64,000 nucleotides of DNA from Streptomyces mashuensis (GCF_014654785.1 NZ_BNBD01000007.1:62001-126000), one strand, 5' to 3'. Positions 8,749 to 17,480 are shown, numbered from the stretch's first letter. Notes: generated from the sequence alone by a model not told the origin. Program-made: numbers and translations.

Positions 8749-9975
8749 ATGACTCAGCCGGTCTCCTATCGAAGTGTCCTGACATCCCGCAACGTCCCGC
8801 AACTTCTCCTGGCGGCCTCGCTGTTCCGGCTGGGCCATGCCATGATGCTGTTCGCCGTCGTTCTTTATGCCATTGCGCAGTTCGACTCGGCAGCCGTCGC
8901 GGGACTCAGCGGATTCTTCCTCACCTTCCCCGGATTCGTGGTGAGCCCGGTGGCGGGAGCGATTCTCGACCGTTTCGGCGCCGTACGGGCAGTGGCCCTG
9001 GACGGCGTGGGAAGCGCCGTCTGCATCGGCGCCATCGGGATTTCCTCCCTCTCCGGCGTACTGACCCCCGCGCTGCTCTTCCTGCTCCTCGCGCTCTATT
9101 CGCTGACGAGCCCGCTGACGGACGGCGGAATCCGCACGCTCTTCCCGCAGTTCGTCCCCGAGGCCGCCTACGACAAGGCCAACGCCCTCGACCTCAGCAC
9201 GTACTCGGTCATCGAGGTGGCGGGCCCCCTGGCGGCCGGCGCGCTGTTCGCCGCGGCCGGCCCCGACCCCACCCTGATGACCATCGCCGCCATGTACGCC
9301 ATGGCCGGATTCAGCCTCGCGCTGCTGCGCGGCGGCAGCCGCCCCGCCGCACCCGGCGGCGGCACCGAACGGCACCTGCTGCAGGCGGCCTGGGACGGCA
9401 TCCGCTACCTGGCGCGCAACGCCACCCTGCGCGCCCTGGCCGTCTCCTATTCGGTGTTCCAGGTCGCCTACGGGATGCTCATCGTCGTGGTCCCGGTCGC
9501 CGTCGAGCGCTGGTTCGCCGACGGCGACTCGGCCGGCCGGCTGGCCGGCGCCATGTGGTCGGTCGCGGGCCTCTTCGGCGGGCTGGGCGCCCTCCTGGCG
9601 GGCAAGATGCTGCACGCCGGGGTCGAGCGCCGCTACATGGCCGGTGCCACGGTGGTCGCCGCCCTCGCGGTCTTCCCGCTGAGCGCCCTCGGCTCCCTGA
9701 TCGCTCTCGGCGCCGGGCTGGCCGTCTTCGGCATGGCGGAGGGGACCGTCAACGTCAGCCTCCTCTCCCTCCGCCAGCGCCGCACCGACCCCGGCTGGCT
9801 CGGCCGCATCATGACCGTGTCCATCAGCGTCAACCTCATCGGCTTCCCGGTGGGCACCGCCCTGGGCGGCTTCCTGGCCGGCGCGGTGTCGCTGCGCACC
9901 ACCTTCGCGGTGGCCGCCGCCCTCACCCTGGTCTCGGCCGGATGCGCCCGGCTGCTGATCCCCCGGGAGGCGTGA
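8749..9975 (+). CDS. MFS transporter, DHA3/enterobactin-exporter-like
   Basis: The 408-residue protein has about 12 hydrophobic segments and the loop LDRFGAVRAVALDG after the second, placing it in the major facilitator superfamily near the MFS_3 exporters. It would export a small molecule across the cytoplasmic membrane. The ATG at 8749 opens MTQPVSYRSVL; an upstream in-frame start at 8704 would add 15 residues rich in histidine and is less likely. The gene is first in the nine-gene operon, and its stop directly abuts the GTG of the hydrolase gene. Position suggests export of the product or of the hydrazine-derived intermediate, possibly for self-protection. Confidence 0.87.
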   Translation: MTQPVSYRSVLTSRNVPQLLLAASLFRLGHAMMLFAVVLYAIAQFDSAAVAGLSGFFLTFPGFVVSPVAGAILDRFGAVRAVALDGVGSAVCIGAIGISSLSGVLTPALLFLLLALYSLTSPLTDGGIRTLFPQFVPEAAYDKANALDLSTYSVIEVAGPLAAGALFAAAGPDPTLMTIAAMYAMAGFSLALLRGGSRPAAPGGGTERHLLQAAWDGIRYLARNATLRALAVSYSVFQVAYGMLIVVVPVAVERWFADGDSAGRLAGAMWSVAGLFGGLGALLAGKMLHAGVERRYMAGATVVAALAVFPLSALGSLIALGAGLAVFGMAEGTVNVSLLSLRQRRTDPGWLGRIMTVSISVNLIGFPVGTALGGFLAGAVSLRTTFAVAAALTLVSAGCARLLIPREA

Positions 9976-10824
9976 GTGGCTTCACGTCCCGCCGTCTCCC
10001 GGTACGGAAGCGGTCCCCTGCTGGTGTGCCACCCGGGCGGCCCCGGCCTGCACCCCTCGTACCTGGAGCCGCTGACGGCCGCCCTCCCCGGACGGACCGT
10101 GGCGCTGCTGCACCCCCGCGGCACGGGTGACGCCCCGCGCCCGGCCGCCCCGGACGGCTACGCGCTGCGGGACTACACCGACGACCTGGTGACCTGGCTG
10201 GAGCAGCACGCCGACGGGGAACCGGCCGACCTGCTGGGCCACTCGCACGGCGGCCTGGTGGCGCTGCTGGCCGCCGCCCGCCGCCCCGGCCTGGTGCGCC
10301 ACCTCGTCCTGCTCGCCACGCCCGCCTTCGGCGGCGAACGGGCCGACCGGATCGCCGCGGCCGGCCACCGGGCACGGTCCGCCGAGGGACCCGTCGCCGA
10401 AGCGCTGGCCCTCCTGGACCGCACGCCCGCGGAGCCCGAGGACGACGCCGCCCTCGGCCGGCTCCTCGCCCGGCTCGCCCCGCTGTGGCTGGGCCCGCTG
10501 ACCGGCCGGGCCCGCGCCTGGCGGGCCGGGCTCGCCACCCGGCCGGCGAACGCCGACGCGCTACGGCATTTCAACACGACCGAATTCCCCGCACTCGACG
10601 GGACCGTCCGGGAGGCCGTCCGCCACCTCACCTGCCCGGTCCTGGCCCTCACCGGAGAACTCGACGGCCTGGCCGGACCCCCGCACCTTTCCGCCTGGGC
10701 CGCTCTTCTGCCCGGCAGCACCACGGTGCTGATACCGGCGGCCGGCCACATGTGCCACGTGGACGCACCCCACGCCGTCGCGTCGGCCGTCACGTCCTTT
10801 CTCGGAAGAACCGCGATGGACTAG
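9976..10824 (+). CDS. alpha/beta hydrolase, proline-iminopeptidase-like
   Basis: The 282-residue protein has the oxyanion segment CHPGGPGLHP near residue 18, the nucleophile elbow GHSHGG near residue 90, the acid in TGELDG and the histidine in AAGHMCHVD near residue 258. This is the fold of prolyl iminopeptidases and of VinJ-type amide hydrolases, which cut a protecting N-terminal aminoacyl group from polyketide intermediates in macrolactam pathways. With two ATP-grasp ligases and a FemAB-like transferase nearby, a deprotecting role is attractive but is inference. The GTG start directly follows the exporter stop and has GGGAGG upstream. A general peptidase or esterase role cannot be excluded. 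Confidence 0.85.
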   Translation: MASRPAVSRYGSGPLLVCHPGGPGLHPSYLEPLTAALPGRTVALLHPRGTGDAPRPAAPDGYALRDYTDDLVTWLEQHADGEPADLLGHSHGGLVALLAAARRPGLVRHLVLLATPAFGGERADRIAAAGHRARSAEGPVAEALALLDRTPAEPEDDAALGRLLARLAPLWLGPLTGRARAWRAGLATRPANADALRHFNTTEFPALDGTVREAVRHLTCPVLALTGELDGLAGPPHLSAWAALLPGSTTVLIPAAGHMCHVDAPHAVASAVTSFLGRTAMD

Positions 10825-10899
10825 AACGAGGCGCCGCCCCCGTGTGCCTCGGCACGCCTTTCGCCGAAACCTTTCTGCCATCACGACAGGGAGACCCCC

Positions 10900-11628
10900 A
10901 TGACGCTGCAGCAGGATTGGCACGAGCAGGATTCCAGCGAATTCATCGAACTCGGCGAGTACTTCGTCCCCGAGCGGCAGACCCAGATGAACGTCGTCAC
11001 CGCGATGATTCCGCCGCCCGATTCCCCCGTGGAAATGCTGGACCTGTGCTGCGGGCAGGGAAAACTGAGCGCGGCCCTCCTCGCCGCATTCCCCACCGCC
11101 ACCGTCACCGGCCTGGACCTCAGCCCCGCCATGCTCGACACGGCCCGCCGCGACCTGGCCGGCCACGGCGACCGCTTCCGGACCGAACGGTTCGACCTGG
11201 CCGCCCACGACTGGCGGAAGCGCCCCGTGGCCCCCGCCGCCGTGGTCTCCTCCCTGGCCGTCCACCACCTGGACGCGGACGGAAAGCGCGCCCTCTACCG
11301 CGACGTGCACACCATGCTGCGCCCCGGCGGCGTCCTCGTCATCGCCGACCTCGTCCAGCCGGCGGGCCCACGCGGAGTCGCCCTGGCCCGCGCCATGTGG
11401 AACGACGCCGTACGGGAGCAGAGCCTCGCCGGCACCGGCGGCCTCCAGGCCTACGACAAGTTCCACGCCCTCGAGTGGAGTTGCTACGAGTACCCCGACG
11501 AGCTGGACAAGCCCTCCCCGGTCCTCGACCAGCTGGGCTGGCTGCGCGAGGCGGGGTTCACCGAGGTCGACCTGTACTGGATGAAGGCCGGGCACGCCGT
11601 CTTCGGCGGCGTCAAGCCCGCCGCGTGA
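10900..11628 (+). CDS. class I SAM-dependent methyltransferase
   Basis: The 242-residue protein carries motif I, MLDLCCGQGKLSAALL near residues 46-61, and VTGLDLSPAML near residue 68, with a Rossmann-fold order typical of class I methyltransferases. VVSSLAVHHLD near residue 112 is the usual post-I region. The ATG at 10900 has AGGGAGA upstream, and the gene lies 75 nt after the hydrolase and 17 nt before the second ATP-grasp gene. It should transfer a methyl group to an O, N or C atom of a small molecule. No substrate can be assigned. N-methylation of the hydrazine or amine starter and O-methylation of a carboxylate are both possible. Confidence 0.88.
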   Translation: MTLQQDWHEQDSSEFIELGEYFVPERQTQMNVVTAMIPPPDSPVEMLDLCCGQGKLSAALLAAFPTATVTGLDLSPAMLDTARRDLAGHGDRFRTERFDLAAHDWRKRPVAPAAVVSSLAVHHLDADGKRALYRDVHTMLRPGGVLVIADLVQPAGPRGVALARAMWNDAVREQSLAGTGGLQAYDKFHALEWSCYEYPDELDKPSPVLDQLGWLREAGFTEVDLYWMKAGHAVFGGVKPAA

Positions 11629-11645
11629 TCGGAGGAACCCCCGCC

Positions 11646-12932
11646 ATGCGCCGCGACCACCCCCTGCTCGTCTTCGCCAACTTCGTCAACGAACTCATGG
11701 TCACCGTCCCCGTGCACCGGCACGCCGACGCCCTGGTGGCCGTCTCCCCCCGCAAGATCTGGCTGACCCGGCCCGGCGACGTCCTGCTGACCCCCCGGGC
11801 CGTGCCCGGCGCCCTGCGGGACTACGCCTGCGAGATGCTCGGCTTCTCCCCGGACGACGTCACCCTGCTCCACGCACCCACCGACGGCCTGGCCACCCTC
11901 ACCGAGGCGGTGCGCCGCAACGGCCTCACGGACCGGCTGCGAACCGAGACCGAGGCCCGGCCCGGCATCCGCTTCCACCCCTTCGCCCAGGACCGCCCGG
12001 CGCTGGACCTCGCAGCCGAACTCGGCGTCCCCCTGGAGGACTACCCGTCGGGCACCGTACCCGAGCAGGCCGTCGAGGCCGCGTACCGCATCAACACCAA
12101 GCCCGGCTTCCGCGAGACGGCCCGCGCCCTGGGCATCCGGATCGCCGAGGGCCACACCTGCGGCACGCCCGAGGAGCTCGCGACCGCGGTGCGCCGCGTT
12201 CTCTCCGAGCACGACGGCGCCGTCGTGAAACCGGCCCGCGGCTCCAACGGCTACGGTGTGATCTTCCTCGACCGGGCCGACCTCGCGGGGCTCGACGACC
12301 GGCTCGCCGCCTACTTGCCCACGGTCGCCGAACAGCCTCCCGGCTGGGTCGTCGAGGAGCGCCTGACCTTCGAGCGGGTGGTCACCGTCGAGATGGAGTC
12401 CCGCGCGGACGGGCCCGCGGTGCTGCACGTCGGGGAGATGCGGACGCCCAACGGAAGCTTCAGCGGCCAGATCACCCCGCTCGTGGCCGGCTCCGCGGCC
12501 GTCGACGAACTCGTCGCCGCGGGCCTGGCCCTGGGGCAGCACCTGCACGCGGCCGGCTACCGCGGCCCGTTCGACATCGACGGCGGCATCACCCCCGACG
12601 GCGTGCTGTACTCCACCGAGAGCAACGTCCGCAAGACCGGCTGCACCTACCTGGACTTCCTCGTCCGGAGACTCCTCGGCGAGGAGCGGGCCGAACGGGC
12701 GGTGTGGCTGGCCGACACCCGGCCGGGCGGTGCCGAGCCGGACTTCGCCACGGGGCTCGGCCTGATCCGCAAGGAAGGCATCGACTTCCGGCCGGGCGCC
12801 GACGAGGGCGTCGTCCTCACCGCCGACACCCTCTCCTCCGACGGCAAGTGGCGCTACCTGATCCTGGGCGGCACCCACCAGCGGGTCGAGGAACTGGAGA
12901 GCGTCCTCGCCGGCCTCCTGAAGCTGGCCTGA
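11646..12932 (+). CDS. ATP-grasp ligase with pre-ATP-grasp domain (PGM1/BtrJ-like)
   Basis: The 428-residue protein starts with a pre-ATP-grasp part (PLLVFANFVNEL, VAVSPRKIWLTRPGD) and continues into an ATP-grasp core with AVVKPARGSNGYGVIF near residue 200, WVVEERLTFERVVTVEM near 240 and FDIDGGITPDGVLYSTESNVRKTG near 310-333. This layout resembles the peptide ligase PGM1 of pheganomycin synthesis and BtrJ, which acylates a carrier protein with glutamate. The ATG at 11646 has GGAGGAA upstream. It may attach an amino acid to an ACP, possibly the lone loading ACP of the PKS, or form a peptide bond to protect an amine. Which of these applies is not shown by sequence. Confidence 0.8.
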   Translation: MRRDHPLLVFANFVNELMVTVPVHRHADALVAVSPRKIWLTRPGDVLLTPRAVPGALRDYACEMLGFSPDDVTLLHAPTDGLATLTEAVRRNGLTDRLRTETEARPGIRFHPFAQDRPALDLAAELGVPLEDYPSGTVPEQAVEAAYRINTKPGFRETARALGIRIAEGHTCGTPEELATAVRRVLSEHDGAVVKPARGSNGYGVIFLDRADLAGLDDRLAAYLPTVAEQPPGWVVEERLTFERVVTVEMESRADGPAVLHVGEMRTPNGSFSGQITPLVAGSAAVDELVAAGLALGQHLHAAGYRGPFDIDGGITPDGVLYSTESNVRKTGCTYLDFLVRRLLGEERAERAVWLADTRPGGAEPDFATGLGLIRKEGIDFRPGADEGVVLTADTLSSDGKWRYLILGGTHQRVEELESVLAGLLKLA

Positions 12933-12936
12933 GACC

Positions 12937-13569
12937 GTGCTCACCAAGGGAATCGACATCAGGGCGAGCCGCACGCACAACGTCGGCCTCTTCGCCACCG
13001 AGCCCCTGCCCGCCGGAACGGTCGTCTGGCTGCCCTGCACCAAGTGCTCCCGCTGGTCCCGGGAGGAGGTGGCCGCCCTGCCCGAGGACCGGTTCGCCTC
13101 GCTCGACACGTACGGCCACCTGCTGGCCGACGGCAGCCTGTTGCTGCCCTGCCTGGGCGCCTACCTGATGAACCACTCCTGCGAGGCCAACGTCCTCGAC
13201 TTCGGCCTGGACTTCGGGGTGGCCGTCCGGGACATCGCCCCCGGCGAGGAGGTGACCTGCGACTACGCCACCTTCGCCGAGGACCACGGCTGGAGCATGG
13301 CCTGTCACTGCCGCAGCCCCCGCTGCCGCGGCACGATCACCACCGACGAGGGCCGTTCCCCAGGGCTCCGGCAGCAGTGGAGCACGACCGTGGAACGTGC
13401 CCTGCCGCGCATCGCGGCCGTGCCACAGCCCCTGCACGACGTGCTCACCGCACTCAGCGAGCCCTACCGGCGCGTACTGCGCGGGCTGACCACCCTCGGC
13501 GAGGTGTCCACCGGCGCGGCCGTCCACGCACCCGCCTTCGCGGCGGCCGGATGGTCGCCGCCGGCCTGA
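12937..13569 (+). CDS. SET-domain protein
   Basis: The 210-residue protein has the SET signature NHSCEAN near residue 78, the catalytic-tyrosine segment GEEVTCDYATF near residue 105 and a post-SET cysteine cluster CHCRSPRCRG near residue 124, which would bind zinc. SET proteins transfer a methyl group from SAM to lysine side chains, mostly in proteins. The GTG start lies four bases after the ATP-grasp stop, and the aminomutase gene follows 77 nt later, so it is embedded in the lysine-handling operon. It may act on a lysine-derived small molecule or a lysine residue of a pathway protein, or it may have another role. I know of no standard function for SET proteins in such clusters. Confidence 0.85.
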   Translation: MLTKGIDIRASRTHNVGLFATEPLPAGTVVWLPCTKCSRWSREEVAALPEDRFASLDTYGHLLADGSLLLPCLGAYLMNHSCEANVLDFGLDFGVAVRDIAPGEEVTCDYATFAEDHGWSMACHCRSPRCRGTITTDEGRSPGLRQQWSTTVERALPRIAAVPQPLHDVLTALSEPYRRVLRGLTTLGEVSTGAAVHAPAFAAAGWSPPA

Positions 13570-13646
13570 CGGCCCGGTGCGCCGGGGCGGTCCGTGCCGC
13601 CGCCCCGGCGCACCCCCGACAGCGCAACGAATCGAGAGGACGTCGG

Positions 13647-15050
13647 ATGTCCCACGACGTGCAACAGCCGTACTCCTACCGACAGTCGACCCCCGAAGAC
13701 CCCGACCACCGGCGCCTGCCCGGCTGGCGCGACGTCACCGACCGGGAGTGGCGGTCGGCACAGTGGCAGCGGGCCCACTGCGTGAAGAACGTCCGGCAGC
13801 TCAGGGAGGTGACCGGCGACCTCCTGGCCGACACCTTCCTCGCCGACCTCGAGCACGACCAGCGCACCTGCGCCACCATGCCGCTGCTGATCACCCCGCA
13901 CATGCTCAACACCATCGCGGCGGACAGCCCCGCCGACGGGCCCGGCAGCCTCACCGACGCCTTCTACGACGACCCCGTCCGCCGCTACATGCTGCCGGTC
14001 TTCTCCGACCGGCGCACCGACTTCCCCTCCCACCCCTACGCCCAGCGGGACTCCCTGCACGAGCGCGACATGTGGGTGACCGAGGGACTCACCCACCGCT
14101 ACCCCACCAAGGTCCTGGCCGAGCTCGTCTCCACCTGCCCCCAGTACTGCGGGCACTGCACCCGGATGGACCTCGTCGGCACGTCCACGCCGCAGGTCCG
14201 CAAGACGGCCTTCGCCCTCAAACCGCAGGCCCGGCTGGACGCGATGACCGCCTACCTCCGGAAGACCCCGGCCGTGCGCGACGTCGTGGTCTCCGGCGGC
14301 GACCTCGCCAACGTGCCGTGGCCGCGCGTCGAGGCGTTCGTCGACGCCCTCCTGGAGATCGACTCCATCCGGGACATCCGCCTCGCCAGCAAGGGCCTGA
14401 TCGGCCTGCCCCAGCACTGGGCCGACGACAAGGTGGTCGCCGGCATCGCCCGGCTGGCCGCCACCGCCCGCTCCCGCGGCGTCCAGCTGGCCCTGCACAC
14501 CCACGCCAACGCCGCCCAGCAGATCACCCCCGCCGTGGTGGCCACCGCCCGGCGCCTGTTCGACGCCGGGCTCCGCGACATCCGCAACCAGGCGGTGCTG
14601 CTGCGCTCGGTCAACGACAGCCCCGCGGCCCTGCTCGACCTGTCCTTCGCCCTGCTCGACCAGGCCATGATCACGCCGTACTACGTCTACCTCTGCGACA
14701 TGATTCCCCACAGCGAGCACTGGCGGACCTCCGTGGCCGAGGCCCAGGACCTCCAGCACCGCATCATGGGCTACCTGCCGGGCTTCGCGACGCCCCGCAT
14801 CGTGTGCGACGTGCCCTTCGTCGGCAAGCGCTGGGTGCACCAGGTCTCCGACTACGACCGGGTGCGCGGCATCTCGTACTGGTCCAAGAACTACCGGACC
14901 GCGCTGGACGCCGACGACCCCGACGCCCTGACCCGGCTGTACGAGTACCACGACCCGATCCACACCCTCCCGGCCGAGGGCCAGGACTGGTGGAAGGCCC
15001 ACGCCCCCGGCGGCCCCGTCCCCCGTTCCCCGCTGTCCGTCGTGCACTGA
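13647..15050 (+). CDS. lysine 2,3-aminomutase-family radical SAM/PLP enzyme
   Basis: The 467-residue protein has the radical SAM cluster motif CPQYCGHC with Cys164, Cys168 and Cys171. Asp351 (YLCDM) and Asp388 (VCDVP) align by eye with the two aspartates that hold the lysine epsilon-amine in clostridial lysine 2,3-aminomutase, which supports lysine or a close analogue as substrate. Lys394 is the likely PLP lysine, but the usual glycine-rich PGGGGK loop reads PFVGKRW here and is one residue shorter. The expected reaction is migration of the alpha-amine to C3, giving beta-lysine. The ATG follows GAGAGGA. The gene sits directly before the lysine N-hydroxylase gene, which suggests a shared or parallel lysine-derived precursor. 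Confidence 0.9.
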   Translation: MSHDVQQPYSYRQSTPEDPDHRRLPGWRDVTDREWRSAQWQRAHCVKNVRQLREVTGDLLADTFLADLEHDQRTCATMPLLITPHMLNTIAADSPADGPGSLTDAFYDDPVRRYMLPVFSDRRTDFPSHPYAQRDSLHERDMWVTEGLTHRYPTKVLAELVSTCPQYCGHCTRMDLVGTSTPQVRKTAFALKPQARLDAMTAYLRKTPAVRDVVVSGGDLANVPWPRVEAFVDALLEIDSIRDIRLASKGLIGLPQHWADDKVVAGIARLAATARSRGVQLALHTHANAAQQITPAVVATARRLFDAGLRDIRNQAVLLRSVNDSPAALLDLSFALLDQAMITPYYVYLCDMIPHSEHWRTSVAEAQDLQHRIMGYLPGFATPRIVCDVPFVGKRWVHQVSDYDRVRGISYWSKNYRTALDADDPDALTRLYEYHDPIHTLPAEGQDWWKAHAPGGPVPRSPLSVVH

Positions 15051-15084
15051 CCGTCCGTCCCGGCTCGAAAGAGAGGTCCCGCAC

Positions 15085-16401
15085 ATGGAGCACGAGCACG
15101 GCCGATCACCCACCCACTACCGTTGTCTGGGCATCGGCGTGGGGCCGGCGAACCTGAGCCTGGCCTCCCTCCTGCACGGCCACCCGGAGGTGAGCAACCT
15201 CTTCCTGGACCGGAAGACCGCCTTCGGATGGCACGACGACCAGCAGATCCCCGGCACCTCGCTCCAGGTCTCGATGCTCAAGGACCTGGTCAGCCTCGCG
15301 GACCCGGTCAACCCCTTCTCGTTCCTGGCCTACCTGCACGACCAGGGGCGCATCTACCACTTTCTCAACGCCCGGTTCCCGGCCGTGCCGCGCCAGGAGT
15401 TCCGCAACTACCTGGCCTGGGCCGCCGGCCGCAACGAGAACGTCGTCTTCGGCGAGGAGGTGCGGGAGGTCGCCTTCGACGGCGTCTTCCGCGTCCGCAC
15501 CGACCGCCGCACCCTGACCGCCGACAACGTCGCCGTGGGCGTCGGCATCGCACCGTGGCTGCCGCCGCAGGCCCGCCCGTGGACGGGCACCACCCAGTAC
15601 CACGTCAGCGAGTTCATGACGAGGGCACAGGACCTGGGCGGCAAGCGGGTCGTGGTGGTCGGCGGCGGGCAGTCCGGGGCGGAGGCGTTCCTGGACCTCG
15701 TCTCCCGCACGGGCACCGCCCTGCCGCGCCGCGTGTCCTGGGTGTCACGGCGCCGCAACTACTTCCCCATGGACGACTCCCCGTTCACCAACGACTTCTA
15801 CACGCCCTCCTTCTCCGACTACTTCTTCACCCTGCCCGGCGAGCTGCGCAAGGCCTTCAACGAACAGCACCTGCTCAGCAGCGACGGCATCTCCGAGGAC
15901 ACGCTCCGCGCCATCTACCAGCGGATCTACCTGCACCGCTTCGTCGAGGACCGCACCGACCTGGTGGGGCTGCACCCCAACCGCGAGGTGGTCGAGGTCG
16001 GCCGCGGCCCGGCCGGCACCTGGGCCCTCACCCTGCGCCACAACGACCAGCCCGGCCGCGCCGAGCGCCTGGAGGCGGACGTGGTGGTGTGGGCGACCGG
16101 CTTCCGCTGCGCGCCCATGGACTTCCTGGAGCCGATCGCCGGCCGCATGGAACGGGTCGACGGCGAGCCGAAGGTGGACGAGGACTACGCGGTGCTGTGG
16201 GACGGCCCGCCCGGCCACGACGTGTTCGTGCAGAACGCCACCCGGCAGCAGCGCGGCCTCGCCGATCCCAACCTGAGCCTCAACGCCTGGCGCAGCCGGC
16301 GCATCGCCGACCGGCTGCTCGGCGTGCGCGGCGACGACCAGCTCGCCTCGTTCATCGAGTGGTCGGCGAAGGACACCGGCGAGGCGCCGTGGCCGGCGTG
16401 A
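15085..16401 (+). CDS. L-lysine N6-monooxygenase (flavin N-hydroxylase)
   Basis: The 438-residue protein has the FAD motif GIGVGPANLSLA at residues 16-27, the NADPH motif GGGQSGAE near 193 and ATGFRCAPM near 337, the hallmark order of IucD/PvdA-type N-hydroxylating monooxygenases. SMLKDLVSLADPVNPFSFL near residue 69 is the usual substrate-side segment of lysine hydroxylases. It should convert lysine, or a lysine isomer from the adjacent aminomutase, to the N6-hydroxy form. The gene is the first of three consecutive, overlapping genes matching the hydroxylase/oxidase/cupin-MetRS trio of hydrazino-acid pathways, so the product is probably an N-N bond precursor and not a siderophore. No siderophore synthetase is nearby. 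Confidence 0.93.
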   Translation: MEHEHGRSPTHYRCLGIGVGPANLSLASLLHGHPEVSNLFLDRKTAFGWHDDQQIPGTSLQVSMLKDLVSLADPVNPFSFLAYLHDQGRIYHFLNARFPAVPRQEFRNYLAWAAGRNENVVFGEEVREVAFDGVFRVRTDRRTLTADNVAVGVGIAPWLPPQARPWTGTTQYHVSEFMTRAQDLGGKRVVVVGGGQSGAEAFLDLVSRTGTALPRRVSWVSRRRNYFPMDDSPFTNDFYTPSFSDYFFTLPGELRKAFNEQHLLSSDGISEDTLRAIYQRIYLHRFVEDRTDLVGLHPNREVVEVGRGPAGTWALTLRHNDQPGRAERLEADVVVWATGFRCAPMDFLEPIAGRMERVDGEPKVDEDYAVLWDGPPGHDVFVQNATRQQRGLADPNLSLNAWRSRRIADRLLGVRGDDQLASFIEWSAKDTGEAPWPA

Positions 16402-17480
16402 CGACGGGCGTGGACGTCGCCGTGGTCGGGGCCGGCGTCATCGGCTGCATGGTCGCGCGGGAGCTGCACGCCCGGGCACCGCAGACGTCGCTGATGGTGC
16501 TGGACCGCGACACTCCCGCCTCGGGTGCTTCCCGGCGCTCGGCCGGCCTGCACTTCCCGCGCGGCGCCACCGAGCGCATCCGGCACATGGCGGCGCTGAG
16601 CCACGACCGCTATGCGGCGCTGCGGACCCGCCACCCGGGCGTGCCCCTGCACCCGCTGCCCATGACGCTGATCGGTGCGGCGACCGGTGAACGGGCGTTG
16701 CGGGACGTCTACCTCCCCGTGGCCCGGTTGCGGCGGGCCGGTCCGGTGCCGGGCGGCCCGGTCCGGGTGCCGGAAGGCGCGGCGGCTTGGACGGGGGAGG
16801 GCTGTCACTACGCCGACGTGCACGGGTTGACGCAGTTCGTGGTCCGGCGGCTGCGCGCGGGGGGCGTGGTGTTCCGGGAGGGTGCCCGGGTCACCGGGCT
16901 GCGGCCCGGCGAGCGGGACGTGGAGCTGCGGCTGGGCACCGGGGAGGTGGTGCGGGCCGGCCGTGTGGTGCTCGCCCCGGGGCCCTGGCTGGCCGAACCG
17001 GCCTGGCGGGACCTGGTGGCGCCGCTGGGGGCCCGGGTGAAGAAGGTGGTGGCGCTGCACGTGGACGTCGCCCCCGAGCCGGGCGACCCCGTGGTCGTCC
17101 TCCACGACGAGGACGCCTTCCTGCTGCCCCTGCACGACCGCGGCCACTGGCTGTTCAGCTACACCTGCCCCGAGTGGGACGTCGGCCCGGACGCCGTGAC
17201 GGGCGGCATCTCGGCCCGCAACCTGCACGAGGCCCACGCCGTGCTGGCCCGGTACGCGCCGGAGCTGGTCCGGCACGCCCCGGCCGGCCGGGTGTTCTGC
17301 GACGCCTACGGGCCGGGGCGCGAGCCGCTGGTCGGGCCGCTGGACCCGGCCGGCCGGGTGGTCTTCGCCGGGGCCGCCGGCGGATCGGGGTACCGGCTGG
17401 CCCCCGCGATCGCCGCGGAGGCCGCCGGGCTGCTGCTGCCGAAGAAACCGTCGGGAGTACCGGAAGGGATGGCTTCATGA
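16398..17480 (+). CDS. DAO-family FAD-dependent oxidase of the hydrazine cassette
   Basis: The 360-residue protein starts with VDVAVVGAGVIGCMVARELH, the dinucleotide-binding fold of D-amino-acid-oxidase/glycine-oxidase-type flavoenzymes, and ends with AGAAGGSGYRLAPAIAAEAA, the usual C-terminal FAD segment. SGASRRSAGLHFPRG near residue 40 fits the family. In known hydrazino-acid pathways a flavoprotein in this position oxidises the N6-linked lysyl hydrazine so that the lysine skeleton leaves as a semialdehyde and a free hydrazino acid remains. The GTG at 16398 overlaps the hydroxylase stop (GTGA); a GTG at 16389 is also possible. The stop overlaps the next ATG, so all three proteins are translationally coupled. 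Confidence 0.85.
   Translation: MTTGVDVAVVGAGVIGCMVARELHARAPQTSLMVLDRDTPASGASRRSAGLHFPRGATERIRHMAALSHDRYAALRTRHPGVPLHPLPMTLIGAATGERALRDVYLPVARLRRAGPVPGGPVRVPEGAAAWTGEGCHYADVHGLTQFVVRRLRAGGVVFREGARVTGLRPGERDVELRLGTGEVVRAGRVVLAPGPWLAEPAWRDLVAPLGARVKKVVALHVDVAPEPGDPVVVLHDEDAFLLPLHDRGHWLFSYTCPEWDVGPDAVTGGISARNLHEAHAVLARYAPELVRHAPAGRVFCDAYGPGREPLVGPLDPAGRVVFAGAAGGSGYRLAPAIAAEAAGLLLPKKPSGVPEGMAS

Noticed and set aside
15123..16388. Upstream extension of the DAO-type oxidase frame through the lysine hydroxylase
   Set aside because: The hydroxylase frame carries all motifs over this stretch. The oxidase fold begins only after 16389.
15085..16401. Hydroxamate siderophore cluster reading of the lysine N-hydroxylase
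   Set aside because: No IucA/IucC-type synthetase or hydroxylysine acyltransferase pair is next to it, while the oxidase and cupin-MetRS genes fit hydrazine formation.
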